The notes under the pieces: generated by a model
Databases searched by the model: none
Seen by the model: only the letters and a program-made list of their open reading frames with translations
Told to the model about the DNA's origin: nothing
Position numbers and translations under genes: made by a program
In this document: one piece after another, positions 17,549 to 28,233 of the stretch
Layout of the letters: each line of letters opens with the position of its first letter
Position numbering within the stretch: the first letter of the stretch is position 1
Source: Rodentibacter mrazii
Lineage (GTDB): Bacteria > Pseudomonadota > Gammaproteobacteria > Enterobacterales > Pasteurellaceae
Reading direction: 5' to 3'
DNA: 32,013 nt
NCBI RefSeq assembly: GCF_001998825.1
Contig: NZ_MLHG01000004.1
Location: 1-32,013 of the forward strand

Positions 17549-18540
17549 TGAAAGAGAAAAACTTGTTATTAGATGTTAAAAATTTGGGTGTATCCTTTAA
17601 AATCAAAAATGATAAAGCCCTCTTTTTTGCTAAACCGCAAACCTTAAAAGCAGTAAAAAATGTCTCTTTTCAGCTTTATGCCGGCGAAACCTTAGGTGTG
17701 GTGGGCGAATCGGGCTGTGGAAAATCCACCCTTGCCCGCGCCATTATTGGCTTAGTGGAAGCAAACGAAGGCGAAATTATTTGGTTAGGTAAAGATTTAC
17801 GCAAACAATCCCCTAAACAATGGCGTGAAACACGCAAAGATATTCAGATGATCTTTCAAGATCCCCTTGCCTCCCTTAATCCTCGAACGAATATCGGTGA
17901 AATTATTGCAGAGCCGCTCAAAATTTATCAACCTCACTTAAACGCAGAACAAGTGAAAGAAAAGGTGCAGGCGATGATGTTAAAAGTGGGTTTATTGCCT
18001 AATTTGATTAACCGATATCCCCACGAATTTTCCGGTGGACAATGCCAACGCATCGGTATTGCACGCGCACTGATTATTGAGCCTAAAATGATTATTTGTG
18101 ATGAGCCGGTTTCTGCACTGGATGTTTCCATTCAAGCCCAAGTGGTAAATTTGTTGAAATCATTACAAGAAGAAATGGGATTATCACTGATTTTTATTGC
18201 CCACGATCTTGCCATAGTGAAACATATTTCCGACCGAGTGTTGGTGATGTATTTAGGTAACGCCATGGAGTTAGGGAGCGATGATGAGGTGTATAACCAT
18301 ACCAAACATCCTTACACCAAAGCCTTAATGTCCGCCGTGCCGATTCCTGATCCTAAATTGGAACGAAATAAAAACATCCAGCTTTTAGAAGGGGATCTCC
18401 CATCCCCCATTAACCCGCCGTCCGGCTGTGTATTTCGTACCAGATGCCCGTTGGCAGACAAAAATTGTAGTATTCAAAAGCCGACGTTTAATACGGAGAA
18501 CAGTACCCATTTTGTGGCATGTTTAAAAACCTATCGGTAA
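17545..18540 (+). CDS. oppF: Oligopeptide ABC transporter ATPase OppF
   Basis: OppF is the partner ATPase of OppD. The 331-residue protein has Walker A GESGCGKST, Q-loop FQDPLASLNP, signature FSGGQCQR, Walker B MIICDEPV and the switch His in IAHDLAIV. A shorter cysteine motif (SGCVFRTRCPLADKNC) ends the protein. Two adjacent ATG codons (17545 and 17548) are possible; the first overlaps the oppD stop by four bases and is translationally coupled. It is the last opp gene. No clear terminator follows, only an uptake signal at 18541-18549 and a dispersed palindromic repeat. Confidence 0.96.
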   Translation: MMKEKNLLLDVKNLGVSFKIKNDKALFFAKPQTLKAVKNVSFQLYAGETLGVVGESGCGKSTLARAIIGLVEANEGEIIWLGKDLRKQSPKQWRETRKDIQMIFQDPLASLNPRTNIGEIIAEPLKIYQPHLNAEQVKEKVQAMMLKVGLLPNLINRYPHEFSGGQCQRIGIARALIIEPKMIICDEPVSALDVSIQAQVVNLLKSLQEEMGLSLIFIAHDLAIVKHISDRVLVMYLGNAMELGSDDEVYNHTKHPYTKALMSAVPIPDPKLERNKNIQLLEGDLPSPINPPSGCVFRTRCPLADKNCSIQKPTFNTENSTHFVACLKTYR

Positions 18541-18568
18541 AAGTGCGGTAGAAAAAACACACGTTTCT

Positions 18569-18656
18569 CCGATATTATGTAGCAGGCGCACAAAAAGGAA
18601 TTTCAACGAAATGTAGGGACACACTGCGTGTGTCCGTGTAATAAATAGATTTTATA
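18569..18656 (+). repeat. Dispersed palindromic intergenic repeat, copy A
   Basis: It shares four blocks with copy B (23899-24010, opposite strand): CCGATATTATGTAGC, ATTTCAACGAAA, GTAGGGACACACTGC with its palindromic continuation, and GATTTTATAA. The core GGACACAC-tgc-GTGTGTCC is a perfect hairpin (18617-18635). It lies in the convergent gap between oppF and mscL. Confidence 0.85.
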
Positions 18657-18742
18657 AAGGATACACCAAATTGGGTTTGTGTAACTGCTACGTAATACCG
18701 CTCTTCTCTCAAATGGCTCAAACCCGTATTATCATAGAAAAT

Positions 18743-18770
18743 AAAAAAGTTGGCATAAGCCAACCTTTTT
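18743..18770 (-). terminator. Terminator after mscL
   Basis: GTTGGC and GCCAAC (18749-18754 and 18759-18764) form a stem with a 4-base loop. On the minus strand it is followed by TTTTTTATTTT. It lies about 20 bases beyond the mscL stop. Confidence 0.8.
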
Positions 18771-18788
18771 ATTCTGTTCTAAAATGAA

Positions 18789-19178
18789 TTACTTTTTCAA
18801 CAAATCACGAATTTCAGTAAGTAATTTTTCTTCGTTTGAAGGTTCAGCAGGCGCTGCTTCAGCCGGTTTTTTCAATTTGTTGATACCTTTTACCATCAAG
18901 AAAATAGCAAATGCAATAATAACAAAATCGAAGACGTTTTGGATAAACATACCGTAGTTTAATGTCACTGCCGGAATATCACCTTTTGCCGGTTCTAAAA
19001 TAAATTTTAAATCTTTAAAATCTACACCGCCGGTTAAGATACCCAATACAGGCATTACGACATCACCCACAAGTGAACTTACAATTTTGCCAAACGCACC
19101 ACCGATAATGACACCGACAGCCATATCAACAACATTGCCACGCATCGCGAATTCACGAAATTCCTTTATAAAGCTCAT
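18789..19178 (-). CDS. mscL: Large-conductance mechanosensitive channel MscL
   Basis: MscL opens under membrane tension to release solutes after osmotic downshock. The 129-residue protein has the N-terminal amphipathic start [21 protein letters not shown] and the first pore helix with [16 protein letters not shown] second helix ([18 protein letters not shown]) and a charged C-terminal bundle ending [14 protein letters not shown] follow. Length is slightly short of the E. coli protein. AAAAGGAAAAA precedes the ATG. It follows trkA on the same strand, the usual gene order. Confidence 0.97.
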   Translation of the reverse strand: MSFIKEFREFAMRGNVVDMAVGVIIGGAFGKIVSSLVGDVVMPVLGILTGGVDFKDLKFILEPAKGDIPAVTLNYGMFIQNVFDFVIIAFAIFLMVKGINKLKKPAEAAPAEPSNEEKLLTEIRDLLKK

Positions 19179-19247
19179 AAATTTTTCCTTTTACTTACAG
19201 TTGAAGACATGGCGTATTATATGTTCTTTGATTAAAAAGTAAACCCT

Positions 19248-20624
19248 TTAGATAAAGAACGAGCTTGGTTGGAATAACTTTTCGATTTCAGAAACCGCTT
19301 TTTTATCACCTAAATATACGATGACATGATCTCCGTCCTGAATTTCAACATTTTTATGCCCGATAATCACTTCATTATTACGTAAAATCGCGCCGATAAT
19401 GCAACCGGCAGGCAAACGAATATGACGAATCGTTTTTCCCACAATATTGGAGGTATTCAAATCACCGTGGGCAACAATTTCAATCGCCTCGGAAACGCCA
19501 TGGTGTAAGCTCGCTACATTTTTGATATCACCTTTACGCACATACCCCAACAAAGCGGAAATTGTCGCTTGCTGCGGAGAAACGGCAATATCAATCGTCC
19601 CCCCTTGAATTAGGCTGATATATGCCATACGCTGAATCAGCACCATGGCTTTTTTTGCTCCTAAGCGTTTTGCCAACAATGCCGACATAATATTGGCTTC
19701 ATCATCGCTACTTAATGATAAAAACACATCAATATTCTCAATATGTTCTTCAAACAACAAATTTTGATCGGAAGCATCACCGTGAAAAACCAAGGTTTTC
19801 GCTAATTTTTCCGCTAAGGCTTGCGCACGCTCCGCATTACGCTCGATTAATTTTACTGTGCAATGTTCTTCCAATTGTTTTGCCACGCCGGCAGCAATAT
19901 TCCCCCCGCCAACAATCATTACCCGTTTATAAGGCTTTTCAAGGCGTTGCAATTCGCTAATTACCGCTTTAATATGCTCTGTCGCACAAATAAAGGTGAT
20001 TTCATCACCCGCTTCGATAATTGTCGAACCTTGGGGGCGAATGGTTTTGTCATTACGCGAAATTGAGACAATCCGCAATTCAATATGCGGCATATGCTCC
20101 TTGAAAGCCGACAAAGCATGCCCGACCAATGCACCACCGTAATAAGCTTTAACCACTACGGCACTAATACGATTCTTGGCAAAGTGCGCCACTTGTAATG
20201 CACCGGGATAAGCGATGAGACGTGTGATTTCATCCGTTACTAAATTTTCCGGTGAAATCAAATAGTTGATAGGCACATTTTCATCATTGAATAGTTTCTC
20301 TTTTTCCCGTAAATATTCCGAATCACGGATACGCGCAATACGCGTTGGCGTATTAAATAACGTGTACCCCATTTGACACGCCACCATATTAATTTCATCT
20401 GATGATGTCACTGCCACCATTAAATCCGCATCCGTTGCACCGGCATCACGCAACACTTTTGGAGAAGAAGGAGAACCCTGTACAACTTTTAAATCATGTT
20501 TTTCCTGTAAAGCTAGCAGTCGTGGTGATTCATTATCAACTAAGGTAATATCATTATCTTCACTAACCAAACTTTCCGCTAATGTCGTCCCCACCTGTCC
20601 GGCTCCAAGGATCATTATTTTCAT
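19248..20624 (-). CDS. trkA: Trk potassium uptake regulatory protein TrkA
   Basis: TrkA is the peripheral NAD-binding gating subunit of the Trk potassium transporter. The 458-residue protein is a tandem of two RCK units. The first Rossmann motif is [19 protein letters not shown] and the second is [17 protein letters not shown] near residue 235. Each is followed by a TrkA-C-like part; the last contains [26 protein letters not shown] within about residues 400-440. The start overlaps the glycosyltransferase stop by four bases (ATGA). In E. coli and relatives it directly follows rsmB. Confidence 0.96.
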   Translation of the reverse strand: MKIMILGAGQVGTTLAESLVSEDNDITLVDNESPRLLALQEKHDLKVVQGSPSSPKVLRDAGATDADLMVAVTSSDEINMVACQMGYTLFNTPTRIARIRDSEYLREKEKLFNDENVPINYLISPENLVTDEITRLIAYPGALQVAHFAKNRISAVVVKAYYGGALVGHALSAFKEHMPHIELRIVSISRNDKTIRPQGSTIIEAGDEITFICATEHIKAVISELQRLEKPYKRVMIVGGGNIAAGVAKQLEEHCTVKLIERNAERAQALAEKLAKTLVFHGDASDQNLLFEEHIENIDVFLSLSSDDEANIMSALLAKRLGAKKAMVLIQRMAYISLIQGGTIDIAVSPQQATISALLGYVRKGDIKNVASLHHGVSEAIEIVAHGDLNTSNIVGKTIRHIRLPAGCIIGAILRNNEVIIGHKNVEIQDGDHVIVYLGDKKAVSEIEKLFQPSSFFI

Positions 20625-21427
20625 GCCTCACTCCTTGTTAAGATAAGAGGTTGAATACCAATTTTCGCCGAATTTAGACCGCACTTTAACGTTTCCATTT
20701 GGCGACAAATTTCATCGGTTACCGCATTTGCCTGCATCATTTTTTCTTCCGTCACCTCTTCTGGTGCCTTTTGGAACAAAATCGAATCTAATAATCGCTC
20801 GGCGTGCATTCCCTCTCGACAATAATGTAGCACACCGACTTCATCAAATAATGTCGCCACCTTATTTATTCTTGTTGTTGCAATCCCCAAAGCACCGTCT
20901 TCACCGCCTAGCTCACGGAATAACACATCTTGAGGAAAACCGCCACAGGCTAGGAAAAAAGCGCGGCGAAACACCACATTCCCTCCACATGTCATTCTCA
21001 TATGCTGCCAAGCAAAATCAAAATTAGGATGTTCCGCATAACGGCTCGCTAACCCTATGGGTTTTAAAGCCAAACGTACCACAGAGGTGTCCGGTTGAAA
21101 ATGAAAGGTTGCCGCTGCCACTTCCAATGCCCCTTGCTCATAGGCATCATCCGCATCTAAAAAAGCGATCAATTCATTCGTAGATTGTAACACCCCCCAA
21201 TTTCGTGCTTTTGCGACACCACGGTTTTTATTCATTGATTCCACAAAAATCCGTTCCGGATACTGTGCGGAAAACTGATTCGCCAGAGCAAGCGTACCAT
21301 CACTTGAAGCATCGTCAATCAACCAAATTTTTCCCAAACAGGGTTGATTTAAAACTGATTCCACCGCTCGTGTTAAGGTTTTTTCTGCGTTATAGCAAGG
21401 TATGATCACGTCAATATTAGGAAACAT
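20621..21427 (-). CDS. Family 2 glycosyltransferase inserted between rsmB and trkA
   Basis: The 268-residue cytoplasmic protein has a GT-A fold of family 2. It starts with [21 protein letters not shown] and has [10 protein letters not shown]. The metal-binding DxD-type [10 protein letters not shown] is near residue 91, and an ED catalytic-base region GGEDGALG comes later. No membrane segment is obvious. The acceptor is unknown; lipooligosaccharide or another surface glycan is a guess from the family. It lies 17 bases after rsmB and overlaps trkA, so it is embedded in the operon. An uptake signal is within its 3' part (20678-20686). The equivalent E. coli operon lacks such a gene. Confidence 0.85.
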   Translation of the reverse strand: MFPNIDVIIPCYNAEKTLTRAVESVLNQPCLGKIWLIDDASSDGTLALANQFSAQYPERIFVESMNKNRGVAKARNWGVLQSTNELIAFLDADDAYEQGALEVAAATFHFQPDTSVVRLALKPIGLASRYAEHPNFDFAWQHMRMTCGGNVVFRRAFFLACGGFPQDVLFRELGGEDGALGIATTRINKVATLFDEVGVLHYCREGMHAERLLDSILFQKAPEEVTEEKMMQANAVTDEICRQMETLKCGLNSAKIGIQPLILTRSEA

Positions 21428-21444
21428 GATTGTCCTCTTTTAGG

Positions 21445-22827
21445 TTAGGATCGCTTACGCAGCTTAGCATAATAGAACCCGTCTCCACCATTTTCTTGCG
21501 GGATAAATTGAAAACCGACCGCACTTTTATCATCATTCACATTCCCTTCAAAAGGGAGCGGTAATAATTCCGCATCTGAATGTTCTGATAAAAAAGTGCG
21601 AATTTGTTCATCATTTTCTTCCGGTAACACTGAGCAGGTGGCATACAGTAAAATACCGTTCGGTTTCAATTTCGCCCAAAGGGCTTTCAAAATATTTTTT
21701 TGTAATGCGGTAAGTTGTGTGATGTCCGTTTCTTGGCGCAGCCATTTAATATCAGGGTGACGGCGGATCACACCGGTGGCGGAGCAAGGGGCATCTAATA
21801 AAATACGGTCAAATTGCACCGCACTTTTTCCGATTTCTGCCAACCATTCATCGGGCTGAGTAGCATCACCACAAACAACCATCGCCTGCTGATTCAAACG
21901 TGCCAGATTTTCTTCCACCCGTTTCAAACGATGGGCTTCCACATCTAATGCAATCACATTCGCTTGTGGGGCGAGTTCCAAAATATGGGTGGTTTTCCCC
22001 CCAGGCGCAGCACAGGCATCTAAAATCCACTCATCATTTTGCGGTTCAAGCAAAGCCGCCGCCCATTGTGCACTCAAATCCTGTACCGTTACCGCCCCTT
22101 CCGAAAAATAAGGTAATTTTTGTACTGTCGTCGGTGAAGCCAAACGTAACGCCTGAGGGTGAAGGTCGGTTTCTGCCAAAATGCCCGACTCCGCCAATAA
22201 AGTGCGGTAGCTTTCTACGCTATTTTGTTGTGCATTAACCCGTAGCCACATCGGCGGTTTTTGATTATTCGCATTAATGATGTCACGCCAATTCGGATAA
22301 GCCTTTTTCAACTTGTTCACAAACCATTCGGGATGCAAGGTCTGCCAATATTTATCCACTTGCGCCAAAATGCTTTCTTGTTCTCGTAAAAAACGGCGTA
22401 GCACGCCATTGACTAATCCACGGAAGCTGTCTGACTTCAACGTTTTCGTTGCATTCACCACTTCATCCACAGCGGCGTGGGGCGGGACACGCATATAAAG
22501 TAATTGATACAGTCCAACGAGTAATAAACAATGCACAATCCGAGTTTTGCCTTTGAGCGGTTTATCCACAAGACATTGGATAATCTGTTCCAAACGAGGC
22601 AGCACACGACATACACCAAAACAAATTTCTTGGAGTAGCGGTAAATCTTGTGTTTTTAAGGAGACTTGCACATCGGGAATTAAGCTTGAAAGAGATTTTC
22701 CCTCATCAAGTACCTGTAAAATGACCTGTGCCGCCACCGCTCTGGAGGAAAGTGCGGTGGATTTTTTCGCTGTTTTTTTCATCGGTTTATTTTTTTCCGC
22801 TTTTTGCTGCGAACGCTCGTTTTTCAT
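21445..22827 (-). CDS. rsmB: 16S rRNA m5C967 methyltransferase RsmB
   Basis: RsmB methylates C967 of 16S rRNA using S-adenosylmethionine. The 460-residue protein has an N-terminal NusB-like RNA-binding domain (about 25-160) and the SAM site [11 protein letters not shown] (about 270-280). The two conserved cysteines are [10 protein letters not shown] (Cys348) and [11 protein letters not shown] (Cys398, catalytic pair). A lysine-rich leader of about 25 residues precedes the part shared with E. coli; an ATG at 22782 could be the real start. The first ATG overlaps the fmt stop by one base (TAATG), which favours 22827. Confidence 0.95.
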   Translation of the reverse strand: MKNERSQQKAEKNKPMKKTAKKSTALSSRAVAAQVILQVLDEGKSLSSLIPDVQVSLKTQDLPLLQEICFGVCRVLPRLEQIIQCLVDKPLKGKTRIVHCLLLVGLYQLLYMRVPPHAAVDEVVNATKTLKSDSFRGLVNGVLRRFLREQESILAQVDKYWQTLHPEWFVNKLKKAYPNWRDIINANNQKPPMWLRVNAQQNSVESYRTLLAESGILAETDLHPQALRLASPTTVQKLPYFSEGAVTVQDLSAQWAAALLEPQNDEWILDACAAPGGKTTHILELAPQANVIALDVEAHRLKRVEENLARLNQQAMVVCGDATQPDEWLAEIGKSAVQFDRILLDAPCSATGVIRRHPDIKWLRQETDITQLTALQKNILKALWAKLKPNGILLYATCSVLPEENDEQIRTFLSEHSDAELLPLPFEGNVNDDKSAVGFQFIPQENGGDGFYYAKLRKRS

Positions 22828-23786
22828 TAGGCTAACACCTTACCAACAGGGAACCATTCCGCACGCCCATTCAGCAAATCTTGAACCGACATCGGCTTTT
22901 TACCAGCCGGTTGCAGTTGCAAAATATTCAGTACGCCTTCAGCCGTAGCAATTTGAATGCCCGTTTTATCCGCGCATAAAATCGTCCCTGCCGGTTTATC
23001 TTGATGGGGTAATATTTCCGCTTGATACACTTTTAAGGTTTGTAAATTTTCCTCTTTATCTTCCGTGCTGAAATAAGCCATCGGCCAAGGATTAAAGGCT
23101 CGAATATTGCGTTCAAGTTGTGCAGCAGAAAGTGACCAATCCAGTTTAGCTTCTTCTTTAGAAAGTTTATCCGCATAGTTGCTTTGGCTGTTATCTTGTT
23201 TCTCGGCAATAAATTTTCCGGTTTCGAGCTGATCAAGCACCTCAATGAGTGCCGGTGGTGCCAATTCAGCCAATTTATCATAAAGACTTGCTGAGGTTTC
23301 GGTTGGCAAAATATCACAATACACTTTGTGCAACATATCACCGGTATCCAAACCTTCATCCATTTGCATAATGGTCACGCCGGTTTGAACATCACCCGCC
23401 CAAATCGCACGCTGAATCGGTGCGGCACCACGCCAACGGGGCAAAATAGAACCGTGTACGTTCAAACAGCCCAAACGTGGCGCGTCTAGAACCGCTTTGG
23501 GGAGAATTAAGCCATAAGCCACCACCACCATCACATCGGCGTTCAGGGCTTGTAATTCTGCTTGTGCCTCAGCATTGCGTAAGGATTTAGGCTGATAAAC
23601 AGGAATATGATGTTGTTCGGCAAGCTGTTTCACCGGGCTGGCCTGTAATTTTTTACCACGTCCCGCCGGTTTATCGGGTTGGGTATAAACTGCGATCACA
23701 TTATGTTGAGAATTTATTAAGGCTTGTAAATGCTGTGCCGCGAAATCAGGCGTACCTGCGAAGATAATATTGAGTGGTTTCATCAT
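22827..23786 (-). CDS. fmt: Methionyl-tRNA formyltransferase
   Basis: Fmt formylates Met-tRNA(fMet) for translation initiation. The 319-residue protein has the formyltetrahydrofolate fold with catalytic Asn109, His111 and Asp147 in [16 protein letters not shown] and [11 protein letters not shown]. The loop [11 protein letters not shown] that contacts the tRNA acceptor is present. Two adjacent ATG codons (23786 and 23783) are possible starts. It normally follows def within a few bases; here 225 bases with a palindromic repeat separate them. Confidence 0.97.
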   Translation of the reverse strand: MMKPLNIIFAGTPDFAAQHLQALINSQHNVIAVYTQPDKPAGRGKKLQASPVKQLAEQHHIPVYQPKSLRNAEAQAELQALNADVMVVVAYGLILPKAVLDAPRLGCLNVHGSILPRWRGAAPIQRAIWAGDVQTGVTIMQMDEGLDTGDMLHKVYCDILPTETSASLYDKLAELAPPALIEVLDQLETGKFIAEKQDNSQSNYADKLSKEEAKLDWSLSAAQLERNIRAFNPWPMAYFSTEDKEENLQTLKVYQAEILPHQDKPAGTILCADKTGIQIATAEGVLNILQLQPAGKKPMSVQDLLNGRAEWFPVGKVLA

Positions 23787-23898
23787 GTTCTACGTTATGT
23801 TGAATAATGTTTCCGATAGTACGGGGGAGAAAATAAAATGCTGTCAAAATTAACCGCACTTTTCGTGATTATATCGCTGTTGCACAGGGTGGAAAACT

Positions 23899-24010
23899 GT
23901 AGGGACACATCTGTTATAAAATCAACTTTCAATATATATAATAAGCGGACACACGCAGTGTGTCCCTACGTTTCGTTGAAATCCCTTGGTACATTGGCTA
24001 CATAATATCG
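23899..24010 (-). repeat. Dispersed palindromic intergenic repeat, copy B (MITE-like)
   Basis: An 11-bp terminal inverted repeat, GTAGGGACACA (23899-23909) and TGTGTCCCTAC (23959-23969), bounds a 71-bp unit. It includes the perfect hairpin GGACACAC-gca-GTGTGTCC (23947-23965). Flanking blocks CGTTGAAAT and the reverse complement of CCGATATTATGTAGC extend it to the def stop. It is homologous to copy A (18569-18656) in inverted orientation. No protein is encoded. Confidence 0.85.
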
Positions 24011-24011
24011 G

Positions 24012-24521
24012 TTATTGTTTTGCCATTTGTTTTTTGTATTTAACCAATTTTTCTTTGATACGTTGGCGTTTAAGCGGTGAAAGATAATCTACAAACAAAA
24101 TGCCGTTGAGGTGATCAATTTCGTGTTGAATACAAATGGCAAGTAAGCCGTCTGCGTTTAAGGTAAATTCTTTGCCGTCACGGTCTAGCGCCTTTACAGT
24201 CACTTTTTCTTTCCGTGGCACTAAGGCACGAAAACCGGGAATCGACAAACAACCTTCTTCAATACCGGTTTCACCTTCAGACGCCAAAATTTCCGGATTA
24301 ATTAATACCAATTGGCTTTGTTTATCACCCTCAATATCAATGGTAATAATACGTTGTAAAATATCCACTTGCGGTGCGGCTAAACCAATGCCTTCTTGCT
24401 GATACATCGTATCAAACATATCATCTACAATTTTTCGAATATCATCATTAACTTCGGAAACAGGCTCACAAACAACTTTTAAATGCTCGTCAGGATAAAT
24501 TAATACATTAAGTGCGGTCAT
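24012..24521 (-). CDS. def: Peptide deformylase
   Basis: Def removes the formyl group from nascent proteins and works as the functional pair of Fmt. The 169-residue protein has all three family motifs: GIGLAAPQ (44-51), EEGCLSIPG with metal ligand Cys91, and [10 protein letters not shown] with His133, Glu134 and His137. Length is normal. An uptake signal lies in the first codons (24510-24518). It is the first gene of the def-fmt-rsmB-trkA-mscL order. Confidence 0.97.
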   Translation of the reverse strand: MTALNVLIYPDEHLKVVCEPVSEVNDDIRKIVDDMFDTMYQQEGIGLAAPQVDILQRIITIDIEGDKQSQLVLINPEILASEGETGIEEGCLSIPGFRALVPRKEKVTVKALDRDGKEFTLNADGLLAICIQHEIDHLNGILFVDYLSPLKRQRIKEKLVKYKKQMAKQ

Positions 24522-24614
24522 AATTTCTCTTATTTTTTAAATTGTAATTTGTTGCGTAATTGTAGCACAGGAAGGTATCTATGTCCTTAATTAGGGTGAT
24601 TGACACAAAAGCCA

Positions 24615-27600
24615 TTATGCAAACTCTAATTCAACCGAGCTTTCCCCCAACATATTCGCTAATTCCGTTAAAATTTCATCAGTCGGTGTAATTGACCATT
24701 GAATCCCGAGACGTAGTAACGCTCTGCCTTTCGGGCTTTGGTAGTAAACGTTAATCGGTAGCCCCCCCCCACTCACCGGTGTCAGCTTTTCTTTTAGCTG
24801 TTTAATGAAAATTGGGGTAATTTGCTCGTCCGATAAACAAATAGCAAGGGACTTCGCATAGCGTGAACGGGCTTCATCTAATGTCATCATATCCCGTACG
24901 GTCATTTTTAAACCACCGGAGAAATCATCAAAACTCACTTGTCCGGATACCACAACAACCGTATCTTTTTGCAATTTTTCACCAAATTGCTCTAAACTTT
25001 CACCAAACAAGGTGATATCCAAGCGACCTGAGCGATCATCTAATGTCGCAATGCCCAGTCTATTCCCCTTTTTGGTAATCGCTATGCGTGATGACACAAT
25101 TAAACCTGCCGCCGTACTGATTTGCCCACGGCGGTTTGGTGTGAGTTCCTTTAAGCGTGTTGAACTGTAATGGGAAAGTTCTTTCAGATAACGGCTAACC
25201 GGATGACTGGTTAAGTAAAGCCCTAGGGTTTCACGCTCGCCATCTAGGATTTGTTTTTCCGTGTAAGGCGGCGTATTGGCATAGGCGTTTTCCACTTCTT
25301 CATAGGTTTCAGTCAATACGCCAAACATATCCGATTGCCCCATAGCTTCGTCTTTAGCGTGTTGATCGGAGGCTTTTAATGCGTCTTCCAAATTTTTAGA
25401 AAGCGCCGCACGATGCGGCCCTAATTTATCAAATGCACCAGACATAATCAGGCTTTCAAAAGTACGTCTATTGATTTTTTTCAAATCAACACGGGCGCAT
25501 AAATCAAATAAATCTTTAAAAAATCCCCCTGCATTGCGTGCCGTAATTAATGCCTCAATCGGCCCTTCACCCACACCTTTAATCGCCCCGATCCCATACA
25601 CAATTTCACCGTTTTCGTTCACACTGAAATGATGTTTGCCCACATTAATATCCGGCGGTGTGACTTTTAACCCCATACGCAAACACTCATCGTACAAGCC
25701 GACAATTTTATCCGTATTGTCCATTTCCGATGTCATCACCGCCGCCATAAATTCCGCAGGGAAATGGGTTTTCAACCAAAGGGTTTGATAAGAAACCAAG
25801 GCATAGGCAGCCGAGTGAGATTTATTAAAGCCATAACCGGCAAATTTTTCCACCAAGTCGAAAATTTTCATGGCGAGTTCACCGTCAACCCCGTTTTTGA
25901 TCGCTCCCGCTTCAAACACAGAGCGTTGTTTCGCCATTTCTTCCGGTTTTTTCTTACCCATTGCACGGCGTAATAAATCCGCACCGCCCAATGTATAACC
26001 GGCTAAAACCTGTGCAATTTGCATCACTTGTTCTTGATATAAAATAATGCCGTAAGTCGGTTCTAAAATAGGTTTTAGACTTTCGTGCTGATAGTTCACA
26101 TCGGGATACGAAACTTCTTCACGGCCGTGTTTACGGTCGATAAAGTTATCCACCATGCCCGATTGTAGCGGACCGGGACGAAACAGTGCCACCAAAGCAA
26201 TAATATCTTCAAAACAGTCCGGTTGGAGGCGTTTAATCAAATCTTTCATACCGCGCGACTCCAACTGGAACACAGCGGTGGTTTCGGCACGTTTGAGCAA
26301 TTCAAAAGATTCCGGATCATCCAAGGGAATAGAGGCAATATCTACCATAGGTTTCCCTTCCCGAACTATACGGGCATTGACCATATCCAATGCCCATTTG
26401 ATGATGGTCAGGGTGCGTAACCCCAAGAAGTCAAATTTGACTAAACCGGCATATTCCACATCATTTTTATCGAAATGAGTAACGGGATGAAGCCCTTCAC
26501 TGTCGCAATAAAGTGGTGAGAAATCCGTGATGAGTGACGGTGAAATCACCACACCACCGGCGTGCTTACCGGCATTGCGGGTTACGCCCTCCAGCTTGCG
26601 TGCCATATCAATCAGCGCTTGGACTTCCTCATCGCTGTCATAGGCGGCTTGTAATTGCGGCTCAATCTCAAAGGCCTTGGCAAGTGTCATGCCCGGATCG
26701 AGAGGAATCAATTTAGAAATGCGATCCACAAAACCGTAGGGATGCCCCAATACCCGTCCCACATCACGAATCACCGCTTTCGCTGCCATTGTTCCGAAAG
26801 TAATAATTTGTGATACCGCACCACGCCCATAGGTGTCCGCTACGTGCTCAATCACGCGATCCCGCCCGTCCATACAGAAATCCACGTCGAAATCGGGCAT
26901 GGACACACGTTCAGGGTTTAAGAAACGTTCAAAAAGCAAATCAAATTCTAAGGGATCGAGATCGGTAATTTTTAACGCATACGCCACCAATGACCCCGCA
27001 CCGGAACCCCGTCCCGGCCCCACGGGAATATCGTTATCTTTCGACCACTGAATAAACTCCATCACGATCAAGAAGTAACCCGGAAACCCCATTTGGTTAA
27101 TGACGTCGAGTTCCACTTGCAAGCGTTCGTCATATTCCCCACGTTTTTCCGACCGCACTTTTTCATCGGGAAATAAAAATGCCAGCCGCTCTTCCAAGCC
27201 CTCTTTCGATTTCATCACCAAATAATCTTCCGTACTCAGTTCCCCCGTTGGGAATTGTGGTAAGAAATATTGCCCAAGGCGCAAGGTAACACTACAACGT
27301 TGTGCGATTAATAGCGTGTTTTCAAGGGCGGAAGGAATATCGGCAAATAAGGCACACATTTCCTCTTCAGTACGGAAATACTGCTGTGCCGTGTAAAGTT
27401 TAGGGCGTTTGGGATCATCCAAGGTATAGCCGTCATGAATCGCCACGCGGATTTCATGGGCTTCCGCATCATCCGACTTTAAAAACACAACATCATTGGT
27501 TGCCACAAGCGGTAAATTTTGCGCCTCCGCAAGGGCGCAAGCGGCTTTGATATAGCGTTCTTCATCAGGCTTGCCGGTTCGGGTTAACGCTAGATAAAAA

Positions 27601-28091
27601 TGATCAGGAAAAAATTCTTGGTAAAAACCGACCGCACTTTGTGTTTCAGCCGTATTTTCTTTCAACAATTTTTTACCCACATCACCTTTTGTCCCGCCGG
27701 ATAAAATAATCACCCCCTCACGGTGTTCGATCAACCAATCTTGATCGATATAGGGCAAATCGTAATAACCCCGTTGGTAAGCCTTCGACAAGAGCAGTGT
27801 GATATTTTTATAGCCCGTATTATTTTTCGCAAGCAAGGTCAGCTCAAATAATTCCTCACCGCACAGCTCGCTGCGCACCCGCACATCCGCACCAATAATC
27901 GGTTTAATGCCGGCGGATAATGCTTCTCCATAAAAGCGCACGACACCACAAAAATTGGTAAAATCCGTCAATGCCATCGCCACCATATTATTTTCCGCAC
28001 AGCTTTTGACTAAAGGTTTCACCTTGGCAATCCCATCAATCATGGAGAAATCACTGTGTGTACGGAGATGGACGAAACGGGGTTGTATCAT
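24615..28091 (-). CDS. dnaE: DNA polymerase III alpha subunit
   Basis: DnaE is the replicative polymerase catalytic subunit. The 1158-residue protein is full length. It has an N-terminal PHP domain ([19 protein letters not shown]), the palm with catalytic Asp residues in [16 protein letters not shown] and [10 protein letters not shown], and the finger segment [15 protein letters not shown] helix-hairpin-helix region, an OB-fold ([19 protein letters not shown]) and a C-terminal tau-contact tail follow. Near the end, codons about 1108-1110 are GGG GGG GGG, a nine-G run (24762-24770). A TATAAT-like -10 lies at 28141-28146 upstream. Confidence 0.98.
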   Translation of the reverse strand: MIQPRFVHLRTHSDFSMIDGIAKVKPLVKSCAENNMVAMALTDFTNFCGVVRFYGEALSAGIKPIIGADVRVRSELCGEELFELTLLAKNNTGYKNITLLLSKAYQRGYYDLPYIDQDWLIEHREGVIILSGGTKGDVGKKLLKENTAETQSAVGFYQEFFPDHFYLALTRTGKPDEERYIKAACALAEAQNLPLVATNDVVFLKSDDAEAHEIRVAIHDGYTLDDPKRPKLYTAQQYFRTEEEMCALFADIPSALENTLLIAQRCSVTLRLGQYFLPQFPTGELSTEDYLVMKSKEGLEERLAFLFPDEKVRSEKRGEYDERLQVELDVINQMGFPGYFLIVMEFIQWSKDNDIPVGPGRGSGAGSLVAYALKITDLDPLEFDLLFERFLNPERVSMPDFDVDFCMDGRDRVIEHVADTYGRGAVSQIITFGTMAAKAVIRDVGRVLGHPYGFVDRISKLIPLDPGMTLAKAFEIEPQLQAAYDSDEEVQALIDMARKLEGVTRNAGKHAGGVVISPSLITDFSPLYCDSEGLHPVTHFDKNDVEYAGLVKFDFLGLRTLTIIKWALDMVNARIVREGKPMVDIASIPLDDPESFELLKRAETTAVFQLESRGMKDLIKRLQPDCFEDIIALVALFRPGPLQSGMVDNFIDRKHGREEVSYPDVNYQHESLKPILEPTYGIILYQEQVMQIAQVLAGYTLGGADLLRRAMGKKKPEEMAKQRSVFEAGAIKNGVDGELAMKIFDLVEKFAGYGFNKSHSAAYALVSYQTLWLKTHFPAEFMAAVMTSEMDNTDKIVGLYDECLRMGLKVTPPDINVGKHHFSVNENGEIVYGIGAIKGVGEGPIEALITARNAGGFFKDLFDLCARVDLKKINRRTFESLIMSGAFDKLGPHRAALSKNLEDALKASDQHAKDEAMGQSDMFGVLTETYEEVENAYANTPPYTEKQILDGERETLGLYLTSHPVSRYLKELSHYSSTRLKELTPNRRGQISTAAGLIVSSRIAITKKGNRLGIATLDDRSGRLDITLFGESLEQFGEKLQKDTVVVVSGQVSFDDFSGGLKMTVRDMMTLDEARSRYAKSLAICLSDEQITPIFIKQLKEKLTPVSGGGLPINVYYQSPKGRALLRLGIQWSITPTDEILTELANMLGESSVELEFA
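24762..24770 (-). repeat. Nine-base G homopolymer near the dnaE 3' end
   Basis: The coding strand has GGGGGGGGG encoding three glycines between SerGly and LeuPro at about residues 1108-1110. A length change not divisible by three would replace the last 48 residues. Confidence 0.9.
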
Positions 28092-28140
28092 TTAAAATCC
28101 TTGAAAGTGCGGTTAATTTGAATACGTTTTATAGGCGTGT

Positions 28141-28146
28141 ATTATA
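28141..28146 (-). promoter_or_regulatory. -10 box for dnaE
   Basis: TATAAT on the minus strand, 50 bases before the dnaE ATG. The -35 at 17-base spacing (TTTCCC) is poor, so this is a tentative promoter. Confidence 0.4.
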
Positions 28147-28171
28147 CGGAAATTTGAGATGAAGGGAAAAT

Positions 28172-28206
28172 AAAGGGCTGAATGATCCATGTCAATTCAG
28201 CCCTTT
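28172..28206 (-). terminator. Terminator after the GlxA-type regulator
   Basis: A perfect 12-bp inverted repeat, AAAGGGCTGAAT and ATTCAGCCCTTT, with an 11-base loop is followed on the minus strand by ATTTT. It lies about 28 bases past the regulator stop and shields dnaE from read-through. Confidence 0.85.
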
Positions 28207-28233
28207 GTTTTATGCCATATTCCCTTTTGTATC

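Noticed and set aside
18575-18763. Small ORF in the oppF-mscL gap
   Set aside because: It runs through the palindromic repeat and the mscL terminator and has no ribosome site or recognisable protein features.
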